Below, in pieces: positions 48,218 to 55,607 of a DNA stretch of 62,020 nt. The position numbers were made by a program, and so were the translations under genes. The notes below the pieces were generated by a model that was not told where the DNA came from, ran no database searches, and saw only the letters and a program-made list of their open reading frames with translations. Source of the DNA: Oscillospiraceae bacterium (lineage in GTDB: Bacteria > Bacillota > Clostridia > Oscillospirales > Acutalibacteraceae); the NCBI GenBank assembly GCA_902780565.1, contig CACZGD010000001.1, positions 1 through 62,020 of the forward strand, given 5' to 3'. The first letter of the stretch is position 1. Each line of letters starts with the position of its first letter.

Positions 48218-48466
48218 TCAATCCGTTCTGCCGAGTAATGCGTCCACGGTAACGCCGAAGATATCCGCAAACGCGAGAAGCTCATAATCGTAGACCGCCC
48301 GGGTCTGCCCCTCGATCTTCGACAGCACGGAATAGCTGACGTCAACGCCGCGGATCTGAAGCTGAACAAGGAGATCCTTTTGCCGGATCCCCTTTTTGTT
48401 GCGCAGCTGCACAATCCGCTGCCCTACGATGTTTTTATTCCCGGTCTCCAGTTTTCTGCTTCTCAT
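48218..48466 (-). CDS. XRE-family transcriptional regulator
   Basis: An 82-residue Cro/CI-type DNA-binding protein with the HTH at about residues 15-70 (IVQLRNKKGIRQKDLLVQLQ, SVLSKIEGQ). No effector domain. The start at 48466 follows GAGGGA; the promoter TTGACA-N17-TAAGAT (48487-48515) overlaps an earlier ATG. Targets unknown; it lies between yqfD and the HTH-acidic gene. Confidence 0.85.
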   Translation of the reverse strand: MRSRKLETGNKNIVGQRIVQLRNKKGIRQKDLLVQLQIRGVDVSYSVLSKIEGQTRAVYDYELLAFADIFGVTVDALLGRTD

Positions 48467-48486
48467 CTTCAACACTTCCCTCATTT

Positions 48487-48515
48487 ATCTTATCATAAAA
48501 GCCGTGTGCTGTCAA
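48487..48515 (-). promoter_or_regulatory. Sigma-A promoter of the XRE gene
   Basis: Perfect TTGACA (48515-48510) embedded in the original yqfD stop codon region, 17-base spacer, TAAGAT (48492-48487). Confidence 0.65.
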
Positions 48516-49709
48516 TCGTTCTTCGCGGCGTCCGGCGCAGCATTCTCCGCGTCATCAGGTCCTTCCTGCATCATTTGCACCGCGATATTTTTCCGGCAGA
48601 TCACGTCCGCCTCCAGCGTGACGCCCCTGTTTTTGTAACACCGGATCGTCCTGCCTGTGACGTATTCGAAATCCGTGGAAGCGGAAAGGTTGAAGGCAAG
48701 CTGCGTCAGACCGATCCTGCGCCGGAGTAAGCGTCAGCTGCGTTCTCTCGATCTCGGTTCGCCTGACGCGGAGCAAGCCGACAGGGAAAACCGTTCCGGC
48801 AGTTTGCAAAGACCGCGATCCCGCAATCGACCGTTCACGGGCTTTTCCTGCGAACGGAAACAGCCGGAGGGCGAAAAACGCCAAGCCGTAATCGTCGCGG
48901 ACGCGAGTCACGCGTTCCACGGAAACCGTCTCGGTGACAAACGCGTGATGCGTGGTTTTCGTCTCAGCAATCACCTCCGCCTGCGCCTTCACGAACCGAA
49001 AGGAGCCGTCCGGCATCGGAAGCGAACCGGACGCAAGAAGGTCGCCCTTCACGACGGCATCCCCTGCTTTAAAATGACCGACACCGGCAAAATAATCTGC
49101 CTTCAGGATCAGTCCGTCCTCGGCGGCGTAGATATTTGCCCAGCCGCCCGCCTCCTCGCGCGGCAGCGGCAGCTCCCGTTCGGCAATCTCAATATACAGG
49201 CGCGTACCGGTCAGGTTGACGGTCGCGCGCAGGATGCGGGGATCCATCCGCTCCAGCTCCGCCTCGAGTTCGTTGCATGAGATCCCGCTCAGGAACGACC
49301 CAATCCGCACGTCGCACGAGGCAAGCTGTTCCAGCATGGCCTCTTCCTTCAGGCACGTCAGGCCTCGGATCTCGATCGTCCACAGCATGGACGACAGGAC
49401 CGCCAACACCGCGCAGAAACAAAGGATCCCGCAGGGGATCCCCCAGCGGAAACGGTAACGGAGGACTGCTGCGCGAAGGCCCGTGGAACGCACGACCGCG
49501 AACCGCGCACCGGACGATTCAGCGATCGCGCGCAGCGCGTCAAGATCGGCGGGCGAAACGCTGCCCGCCAGCTGATCCGCGGAGACCGTGAGATCAAACA
49601 AACGGACATTCCGCCGGACGCAGGCGTCCAGAAGCTCCGCCGGGAAGCAATCGGTAATCAGGAAGCGCGTTCTGCCGCGCATCCATTTTTTCAGGCGTTC
49701 AAACAGCAA
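48512..49709 (-). pseudogene. yqfD: Sporulation protein YqfD, frameshifted near 48720
   Basis: The N-terminal 330 residues match YqfD (stage IV sporulation/stabilisation protein), with a membrane span at about 88-110 and an outer beta-rich domain. As read, the frame leaves the family sequence near 48720 and closes with an unrelated tail at 48555. The other minus-strand frame downstream continues with a YqfD-like C terminus (GLTQLAFNLSASTDFEYV, EADVICRKNIA) to TGA at 48512. Loss of one GC pair in a GCGC run would explain the break. Either a true inactivating mutation or an assembly error. Its partner yqfC abuts upstream. Confidence 0.8.
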
Positions 49710-49991
49710 TCAATCCCCTCCCTCCGAAAAACCGATCGCGGCGATCCTGCCGCCGATCAGCGTCTGTTCCGGCGAAAACGCACGCAGCGACAGATCCTGT
49801 CCTTCGACCGTCACAACACGCCCTACGCACAGAAGCGCGATCTTTGTATCGCTGCAGACGGAAAGCTTTTTGCAGCCCTTGATGAACAGCTCTCCGCACG
49901 CGTCCGTCTGCAGCAGAAACGAGTCAAACGTTCTTATCCCGACATCCTTCCCGATCGCGTCCGCAACCGCCCGCGCCGTCCTTCTTTTCAT
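49710..49991 (-). CDS. yqfC: Sporulation protein YqfC (YabP family)
   Basis: A 93-residue beta-rich protein related to YabP: RTFDSFLLQTD, CKKLSVCSDTKIALLC, VTVEGQDLSLRAFSPEQTLIGG. The open frame extends far upstream, but that part lies opposite the ylbJ-like gene and carries no YqfC homology. It starts at 49991 with GGCGGTGAT upstream. yqfD begins directly after it. The sigma-E type promoter at 50014-50042 supports mother-cell expression. Confidence 0.88.
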   Translation of the reverse strand: MKRRTARAVADAIGKDVGIRTFDSFLLQTDACGELFIKGCKKLSVCSDTKIALLCVGRVVTVEGQDLSLRAFSPEQTLIGGRIAAIGFSEGGD

Positions 49992-50013
49992 GTCATCACC
50001 GCCGTTCCCTATT

Positions 50014-50042
50014 GCTATATGAGCATGCGTTCTAAAATATGA
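50014..50042 (-). promoter_or_regulatory. Sigma-E type promoter of yqfC-yqfD
   Basis: Perfect -35 TCATATT (50042-50036), 14-base spacer, CATATAGC (50021-50014; five of eight). Confidence 0.55.
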
Positions 50043-50051
50043 CGGCGTCTT

Positions 50052-50059
50052 CATATGAT
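50052..50059 (+). promoter_or_regulatory. Possible sigma-E -10 box for the ylbJ-like gene
   Basis: CATATGAT matches six of eight bases of CATACAMT; the corresponding -35 (TCTAAAA at 50031) is weak. The two sporulation promoters would be back to back. Confidence 0.35.
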
Positions 50060-50079
50060 AAAGCATGAAATCGGAACGG

Positions 50080-51141
50080 ATGAAAAACAACCTGATATTA
50101 TTTGGCGCGGCGCTGCTGTATTTCCTGCTTCTGACCGGCTCCGACGCAGCCGCGCAGGGCTTTCGCAGCGCGCTTTGGCAGTGCGCAGACGCGATCGTGC
50201 CGACGCTGTTCCCGCTGATGGCGGTCACCGGCTTTCTTAGCGCGCTGCCGACACCGGGCGTCGTTTGCCGTCTGGCGGAACGGGTCCTGCGTCCGTTGTT
50301 CGGCATATCCGGAAACGCCACGCCTGTCTTTCTGTTCGGCGCAACAGGCGGATACGTGCTCGGCGTCGGGAACGCGGACGCGCTGTACGGGAGCGGCGCG
50401 CTTTCAAAAGAGGACGCGAAAAAGGCAGCGCTGATCAACGTGCACCCGGGGATCGGCTTTTCTGTGCTGCTGACGGGAGCCTCCGTCTTCGACTCGGCAA
50501 AAGCGGGACTTTTGCTGTACGCCGCCGTCACGGCGGGAAATCTGCTGACGGGACTCCTCTTCTTCTGCCGAAAAGAGAATCTGAACCCGTCGGGAGAACG
50601 GCAGTCGCGCGCAAAAGAAAAAGACTCAGGACAGGCGAACGTTTCCATGGCGCTGATCGACGCGGTGAAGGACGCCGTGACGGGCGTGAGCGTTCTTTGC
50701 GGCTGGATCGTGCTGTTCGCCTCGCTCTCCGCCGTTTTTGAGGAAAAGATCTCCTTCGGCCCGTTCCGGGTCCTGTTGGAGGTGACGGACGGCGTCCGCT
50801 TCTGCAAAACCGCCGGGAATCTGCCGCTGTGCGCGGCGGCGCTGGCGTTCGGCGGCGCGTGCATCTCGCTGCAGCTATTCCCGGCGCTTTCCCGCCTCGG
50901 CGTCAGGATGCGGACCTACTTGCTGTTCCGACTGCTCAGCGGAACATTCGCATATCTTTTTGTTTTTGGCTTCCTGAAATGCTTTCCGCAGGCAATCCCT
51001 GTCGTATCGGGCACGGTCGGCGGGACTCTGCGGGAAATCACGCTGCACCGCCGACAGCTGACCGCGGCGCTGGCGCTGATGGCCGCGACGTTCATGCGAT
51101 CCCTTTCCCGCCCCTCCCCCCGGGAGCCGGATACATGGTAA
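50080..51141 (+). CDS. YlbJ-like sporulation membrane protein
   Basis: About 353 residues with eight or more membrane spans in the nucleoside recognition/YlbJ pattern: LFPLMAVTGFLSALP, GISGNATPVFLFGATGGYVLGV, and a conserved HPGIGFSVLLTG. YlbJ-type proteins are expressed in the mother cell under sigma-E. The ATG at 50080 is chosen, as an ATG at 50065 is next to the possible -10 box. It stands divergent to yqfC. Confidence 0.78.
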   Translation: MKNNLILFGAALLYFLLLTGSDAAAQGFRSALWQCADAIVPTLFPLMAVTGFLSALPTPGVVCRLAERVLRPLFGISGNATPVFLFGATGGYVLGVGNADALYGSGALSKEDAKKAALINVHPGIGFSVLLTGASVFDSAKAGLLLYAAVTAGNLLTGLLFFCRKENLNPSGERQSRAKEKDSGQANVSMALIDAVKDAVTGVSVLCGWIVLFASLSAVFEEKISFGPFRVLLEVTDGVRFCKTAGNLPLCAAALAFGGACISLQLFPALSRLGVRMRTYLLFRLLSGTFAYLFVFGFLKCFPQAIPVVSGTVGGTLREITLHRRQLTAALALMAATFMRSLSRPSPREPDTW

Positions 51142-51204
51142 CAGGTACCCGCTGCACGGGTTATCGTTACCGCCGGTTCTTTCAGAACTGTTACGAAAAA
51201 GAGC

Positions 51205-51233
51205 TTGTATCCGTGCGCGACATATGGTATACT
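51205..51233 (+). promoter_or_regulatory. Sigma-A promoter of the nfeD-SPFH pair
   Basis: TTGTAT, 17-base spacer, TATACT (51228-51233), 18 bases before the NfeD start. Confidence 0.65.
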
Positions 51234-51251
51234 GATAACGAGGTGATTCAA

Positions 51252-51716
51252 ATGACCGGTTCAACCATGATTTTTGTTTGGCTGGGTCTCACCGTCCTCT
51301 TTCTGATCCTCGAAGGCATTTCCGTTCAGCTTACGTCGATCTGGTTCGCGCTCGGCGCTATCGTCGCCATGCTGCTTGCTGTTTTTCACGTGGACAGCCT
51401 GCCGGTCCAGATCGCCGCTTTCGTGATCGTTTCTCTTGTGACGCTGATCGCGACGCGGCCTCTGACGAGGAAGCTGATTGACAAAAAGAAGCAGCCGACC
51501 AACGCGGACAGAAATATCGGCGAAACAGCCATCGTAACAACGGACATCGTCAATCTGGAAGGAAAAGGCGAAGTCAAGGTCAAGGGCACACAGTGGACCG
51601 CCAGAAGCGCAGACGGAACGGATATCAGCACGGGGGAAACAGTCCGGGTGCTGCGGATCGAAGGCGTGAAGCTTATTGTTGAAAAAACAGAAAACGGAGG
51701 AAATCATCATGCCTGA
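51252..51716 (+). CDS. NfeD-family membrane protein
   Basis: A 154-residue short-form NfeD: three membrane segments in residues 5-72 and an OB-fold domain (residues 85-150, GETAIVTTDIVNLEGKGEVKVKG). These proteins are paired with SPFH proteins in membrane microdomains. The start at 51252 follows GAGGTGATT and a good promoter; a long open frame upstream is unrelated. It overlaps the SPFH gene by eight bases. Confidence 0.9.
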   Translation: MTGSTMIFVWLGLTVLFLILEGISVQLTSIWFALGAIVAMLLAVFHVDSLPVQIAAFVIVSLVTLIATRPLTRKLIDKKKQPTNADRNIGETAIVTTDIVNLEGKGEVKVKGTQWTARSADGTDISTGETVRVLRIEGVKLIVEKTENGGNHHA

Positions 51717-52647
51717 AAACACTTTTGGTCTCATCGCAATCGGTGCGCTGGTCCTGATCCTGATCGGAATCGTGATCTCCTGCATCAAAATCGTTCCGCA
51801 GTCCAGAGCCTATATCGTGGAGCGCCTCGGCGCTTATAACAGCACGTGGCAGACCGGACTGCACATCAAGATCCCCATCATTGAACGCATCGCCAAGATC
51901 GTTTCGCTGAAGGAGCAGGTTGCAGACTTCCCACCGCAGCCCGTGATCACGAAGGATAACGTCACCATGCAGATCGACACGGTCGTTTTCTATCAGATCA
52001 CGGATCCGAAGCTCTATACCTACGGCGTAGAGAATCCGATCTCCGCGATCGAAAACCTGACTGCGACCACGCTTCGTAACATCATCGGCGATATGGAGCT
52101 CGATCACACGCTGACCTCCCGTGATACGATCAACGCCAAGATCCGCGTGATCCTGGACGAGGCGACCGATCCCTGGGGCATCAAGGTCAACCGCGTTGAA
52201 CTGAAGAACATCTTCCCGCCGAGGGAGATCCAGGACGCGATGGAGAAGCAGATGAAAGCCGAACGCGAAAGACGTGAGGCGATCTTGCGCGCCGAAGGTG
52301 AGAAGGCCAGCGCCGTGCTTGTGGCGGAAGGCGAAAAGGAAGCGAAGATCCTTGCGGCGGAAGCCGACAAGCAGTCTGCGATCCTGCGCGCCGAGGCCGT
52401 GAAGGAAGCCAAGATCCGCGAATCCGAAGGTGAAGCGCAGGCGATCCTCGCGATCCAACAGGCAAAGGCAAAGGGTATTCAACTGATCAATGAAGCGAAT
52501 CCCTCCGACGGCATGCTTCGCATGCGCAGCATGGAAGCGTTTGAGAAAGCGGCGGACGGCAAGGCGACCAAGCTGATCGTGCCTTCCGATCTGCAGAATA
52601 TCGTGGGACTTGCGGCAACGCTGAAAAGCGCGGTCAAAGACAACTGA
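51709..52647 (+). CDS. SPFH/Band 7 membrane protein (QmcA type)
   Basis: A 312-residue flotillin-like scaffold with one N-terminal span (about 8-30), the SPFH domain (residues 32-190, RAYIVERLGAYNSTWQTGLH) and a long charged coiled coil (190-260) of AEGEKEAKILAAEA repeats. It likely assembles membrane microdomains or quality-control cages with FtsH. CGGAGG before ATG 51709. Confidence 0.92.
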   Translation: MPENTFGLIAIGALVLILIGIVISCIKIVPQSRAYIVERLGAYNSTWQTGLHIKIPIIERIAKIVSLKEQVADFPPQPVITKDNVTMQIDTVVFYQITDPKLYTYGVENPISAIENLTATTLRNIIGDMELDHTLTSRDTINAKIRVILDEATDPWGIKVNRVELKNIFPPREIQDAMEKQMKAERERREAILRAEGEKASAVLVAEGEKEAKILAAEADKQSAILRAEAVKEAKIRESEGEAQAILAIQQAKAKGIQLINEANPSDGMLRMRSMEAFEKAADGKATKLIVPSDLQNIVGLAATLKSAVKDN

Positions 52648-52654
52648 GAAAAAG

Positions 52655-52690
52655 GGGACGGATCTGACGGGATCCGTCCCGGTGCTTTTT
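52655..52690 (+). terminator. Terminator after the SPFH gene
   Basis: GGGACGGATC / GATCCGTCCC stem with a 6-base loop and GCTTTTTG, seven bases past the stop. Confidence 0.8.
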
Positions 52691-52704
52691 GTAATAATTT
52701 GTAA

Positions 52705-52733
52705 CATTTAGGGGAAGAAGATTGTAGTATAAT
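52705..52733 (+). promoter_or_regulatory. Promoter of the polysaccharide deacetylase gene
   Basis: Perfect TATAAT (52728-52733); the -35 at 52705 (CATTTA) is weak, so an activator may be needed. An ATG at 52732 overlaps the -10 box and cannot be the start. Confidence 0.55.
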
Positions 52734-52764
52734 GAAGAATAATATCAATTCCGAGGTTTTCGCA

Positions 52765-53694
52765 ATGAAGAACAAAATCCTTCTGAACAGAATCATTGCC
52801 GCGGCAGCGGTGTTCATTCTGCTGTTCGCACTTTCTTTCACCATTTCCTATTTCTCAGAGAAAAAGAATCTGCAGAGCGCTAAGCCCGAAACCGATCCGC
52901 AGAGCGCGGATATCGACGGAAACCGGAAGGGAGGGCAGGATGCGCAGAGTCTTGTACCCGCCGATCCGAAGGACCCCTCGGGAACCAATACCGGTGAGGT
53001 CGTGCCGGTGAACCAGAACCCTGTGGCGAACAAAGTGTTCGACCAGCCCCAGAAGCCCGCGCCGCAGAACAAGATCATCTATCTCACCTTCGACGACGGT
53101 CCCGGCGCCTATACGGAGCAGCTGCTGGACATCCTGAAGGAAAACAATGCCAAGGCGACCTTTTTCGTGACCGCGATCCACGACGACTATCTGGATCTGA
53201 TCACCCGGGAGGCAGAGGAAGGGCACAGCGTTGCGGTCCACTCTCTGACGCATGAATACGCCACCATCTATTCCAGCGTGGAAGCCTTCTGGAAGGACTT
53301 TGACGCAATGAACGCGATCATTCGCGAAAAGACCGGCTCCGAAACGTTGCTGATGCGTTTCCCCGGCGGTTCCTCCAATACGGTCAGTAAGATCACGCCC
53401 GGGATCATGACGACCCTGACGAAGCAGATGAAGGAAAAGGGCTACTATTACTTCGACTGGAACGTTGACAGCAACGACGCCGGCGGCGCAAACACGCCCG
53501 AAGAGGTCTTTGAAAACTGCAAGCGCGGCGTAGAGGACATGCGCGTTTCCATGATCCTGTGCCACGACATCAAGGAATTCACCGTCAAGGGCATGGAGAA
53601 GTTTGTGCCGTGGGCTATCGAGAACGGCTATACCTTCCTTCCTCTGACGACGGACGATACCAGCTTCAACGCGCATCACACCGTCAACAACTGA
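52765..53694 (+). CDS. Polysaccharide deacetylase (NodB domain), membrane anchored
   Basis: A 309-residue surface enzyme: N-terminal signal anchor (about 5-30), a Pro/Asp-rich linker to residue 100, then a NodB domain with TFDDGP (Asp110, Asp111), metal histidines HSLTH (His159, His163), RFPGGSS and DWNVDSND, and LCHD. It would remove acetyl groups from peptidoglycan GlcNAc. The start at 52765 follows CGAGG. No partner on the transcript. Confidence 0.92.
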   Translation: MKNKILLNRIIAAAAVFILLFALSFTISYFSEKKNLQSAKPETDPQSADIDGNRKGGQDAQSLVPADPKDPSGTNTGEVVPVNQNPVANKVFDQPQKPAPQNKIIYLTFDDGPGAYTEQLLDILKENNAKATFFVTAIHDDYLDLITREAEEGHSVAVHSLTHEYATIYSSVEAFWKDFDAMNAIIREKTGSETLLMRFPGGSSNTVSKITPGIMTTLTKQMKEKGYYYFDWNVDSNDAGGANTPEEVFENCKRGVEDMRVSMILCHDIKEFTVKGMEKFVPWAIENGYTFLPLTTDDTSFNAHHTVNN

Positions 53695-53710
53695 TCACGC
53701 CAACTTGAAC

Positions 53711-53748
53711 GGCAGCGCCGGTTTTTCCCGACGCTGCCATTTTTTTAT
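53711..53748 (+). terminator. Terminator after the deacetylase gene
   Basis: GGCAGCG / CGCTGCC with a 14-base loop followed by eight T, in the gap with convergent cotJC. Confidence 0.75.
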
Positions 53749-54344
53749 TTTTTGTCAAACGAAGGATTGAACGCATAAAAATTCTTGCTGTTCAGCCGGT
53801 CTGTCGCAAGCCGCAGCCCTTCACCGAAGCGCTGGTAATGAACGATCTCCCGCTCGCGCAGGAATTTGATCGGATCCGCAACGTCCGGGTCATCAACAAG
53901 ACGCAGGATATTGTCGTAGGTCGTTCTGGCCTTCTGCTCCGCGGCAAGATCCTCGTGCAGGTCCGTCAGAACGTCGCCCTTGCTCTGCAGATAGGCCGCC
54001 GTAAACGGGACCCCGGAAGCAGAGGACGGATACACGCCGGTCGTGTGATCCACAAAATACTGCTCGAAGCCTGCCTTTTTGATCTCCTCCACGCTCAGGT
54101 CGCGCGTGAGCTGGTAAATGATCGTGCCGACCATTTCCAGATGCCCGAGCTCCTCCGTGCCGATATCCGTCAGCAGCCCCTTCAGCTCGGCATAGGGCAT
54201 GGAGAACCTTTGCGATAAGTATCTCAGCGACGCGCCGAGCTCTCCGTCCGCGCCACCATATTGACTGCAAATAATCTGCGCCAGCTTTGCGTTCGGCCGT
54301 TTGATCCGGATCGGATACTGCAATTTCTTTTCATACGCCCACAT
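53745..54344 (-). CDS. cotJC: Spore coat protein CotJC (manganese catalase-like)
   Basis: A 199-residue ferritin-like protein with the metal-binding Glu and His positions of manganese catalases (TEELGHLEMV near 65, EQKARTTYDN, EIVHYQRFGE). It is placed in the inner spore coat and may remove hydrogen peroxide. It overlaps cotJB by one base (TGATG). Confidence 0.95.
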   Translation of the reverse strand: MWAYEKKLQYPIRIKRPNAKLAQIICSQYGGADGELGASLRYLSQRFSMPYAELKGLLTDIGTEELGHLEMVGTIIYQLTRDLSVEEIKKAGFEQYFVDHTTGVYPSSASGVPFTAAYLQSKGDVLTDLHEDLAAEQKARTTYDNILRLVDDPDVADPIKFLREREIVHYQRFGEGLRLATDRLNSKNFYAFNPSFDKK

Positions 54345-54595
54345 CAGTCGTCTCCCCTTTCAGCTTCCCAGGGCCAGGGATCGTTCAGCCACGCGGCGCC
54401 TTCGCCGACGGCGGTCGTCAGCGGCCCGTAGGCTTCTTCATAGTCACGGATCAGTTTTTTCAGCTTCGTTTCGTACTGTTCGTGCAGCGAAACGGCCTCC
54501 AGATCGGACGGATGCGTATCGAGATACAAATGCAGCTCCCAAAGGGCAAACTGGACGGATGAGAGCTGCCGCAGGAGCTTTTCACGTCTGCTCAT
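54344..54595 (-). CDS. cotJB: Spore coat protein CotJB
   Basis: An 83-residue helical protein starting MSRREKLLRQLSSVQFALWE, with the family's Trp-rich tail (WLNDPWPWE). The start at 54595 follows GAGGTGG; the earlier ATG at 54601 is too close to it. It overlaps cotJA by four bases. CotJB is needed with CotJA to place CotJC in the coat. Confidence 0.93.
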   Translation of the reverse strand: MSRREKLLRQLSSVQFALWELHLYLDTHPSDLEAVSLHEQYETKLKKLIRDYEEAYGPLTTAVGEGAAWLNDPWPWEAERGDD

Positions 54596-54786
54596 TTGCA
54601 TCCACCTCGCAGAAACGGTTTATTCAGCGTCGGGAAAAGCGTGCCCGCGCTCAGCGCCGCCGCGTCCTCATAGCGACTCTTATCCGTCTGAAACGGCACG
54701 TAAGCCATTGTGACCGCAGCGTCCTTCGGCAGCGCCGGAATGGTCACGTACTGCGCGGCGGCAGGGACCGTGCTTTCCTCAAGCAT
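54592..54786 (-). CDS. cotJA: Spore coat-associated protein CotJA
   Basis: A 64-residue protein with the family pattern AYVPFQTDKSRYEDAAALS and GTLFPTLNKPFLRG. AAAGGAGG precedes the ATG. It leads cotJA-cotJB-cotJC, normally a mother-cell operon. A CATAAGAT box (54834-54827) upstream could be its -10; I could not find a matching -35. Confidence 0.92.
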   Translation of the reverse strand: MLEESTVPAAAQYVTIPALPKDAAVTMAYVPFQTDKSRYEDAAALSAGTLFPTLNKPFLRGGCK

Positions 54787-54810
54787 ACGGATTCCTCCTT
54801 TGATCAGAAT

Positions 54811-54826
54811 TGAGAAGCGCTTCTCA
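54811..54826. promoter_or_regulatory. Perfect 16-base palindrome upstream of cotJA
   Basis: TGAGAAGCGCTTCTCA is perfectly symmetric and lies between cotJA and the divergent hemolysin III gene. It could be an operator (the CG-centred form resembles LacI-type sites) or a leader hairpin. Confidence 0.5.
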
Positions 54827-54872
54827 GGAGCATCTTATGCAAAGACGGACAACGTGTGCCTGAAAGAATGGA

Positions 54873-54901
54873 TTGACTCCGCTTCACGCAAGTTGTATAA
54901 T
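54873..54901 (+). promoter_or_regulatory. Sigma-A promoter of the hemolysin III gene
   Basis: TTGACT, 17-base spacer, perfect TATAAT (54896-54901), 32 bases before the start. Confidence 0.75.
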
Positions 54902-54932
54902 AGCTGACGAAAACAAAAAGGAGGGCAGCCAA

Positions 54933-55592
54933 ATGAAACAGATCACGACCGTGGACTACACAAAGGGCGAAGAGCTTTGCAACGTCCTGACGCATATCAT
55001 GGGGCTTGCGATCAGCTTCTGCATTCTGCAGGGCTGCCTGATTCCCGCCCTGTCCGTCGGCACCTGGCTGCCGGTCGTTACCGCAAGTCTTTATTTGTTC
55101 GGTACGACGGCGATGTTCCTGACCTCCGTCCTGTATCACGCCGCGAAAAAACAGACCGCAGCCAAAGCGAGGCTGCGGGTGCTGGATCACTGCATGATCT
55201 TTTTTGCGGTCGCGGGGACAGCCACCGGATGCGTACCCGCCGTTTATGATACGGTTGGGCTGCCGCCTGCCGTGCTGATGATCGTTTGCGCCTGGGCGGG
55301 CGCGCTGGGCGGACTGATCCTGACGCTGTTCTTTTTCGAGAGAACCGGGAAAGCGCGCATGATCCTGTATATCGCGACCGCAGCCGTTTGCGCGGGCTGC
55401 GGCGCGGGCGCTTATTTCAGACTTCCGGCCGGCGCCTTTGCGGCGTTTGCGACCGGCAGCACGCTTTTGCTGGTCGGCGCGGTTTTTCTGCGCCTCGGGA
55501 AAAAAGTGCGTTATCTGCACACGGTCTTTCACGTGCTGATCCTTGCGGGGCTGTTTGTCTATTACCTTGGGATCTCCGCCTATTGCTACTGA
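54933..55592 (+). CDS. Hemolysin III/PAQR family membrane protein
   Basis: A 219-residue, seven-span protein. The zinc-site signature residues SVLYH, LDHCMIFF and the HTVFH near the end are all present. AAAAAGGAGG precedes the ATG at 54933, and the open frame upstream lies inside the promoter. The exact activity of bacterial members is not settled. The dockerin protein gene follows after 15 bases. Confidence 0.92.
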   Translation: MKQITTVDYTKGEELCNVLTHIMGLAISFCILQGCLIPALSVGTWLPVVTASLYLFGTTAMFLTSVLYHAAKKQTAAKARLRVLDHCMIFFAVAGTATGCVPAVYDTVGLPPAVLMIVCAWAGALGGLILTLFFFERTGKARMILYIATAAVCAGCGAGAYFRLPAGAFAAFATGSTLLLVGAVFLRLGKKVRYLHTVFHVLILAGLFVYYLGISAYCY

Positions 55593-55607
55593 ATCGGGAG
55601 GCTTATC

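Noticed and set aside
48657..49280. Plus-strand 207-codon frame inside yqfD
   Set aside because: Antisense shadow; no ribosome site, and the YqfD reading on the minus strand explains the region.
49992..50864. Upstream extension of the YqfC frame
   Set aside because: It lies antisense to the ylbJ-like gene and lacks YqfC similarity; only 49710-49991 is coding.
50829..51251. N-terminal extension of the NfeD frame
   Set aside because: It overlaps the ylbJ-like gene in another frame; the promoter and ribosome site place the start at 51252.
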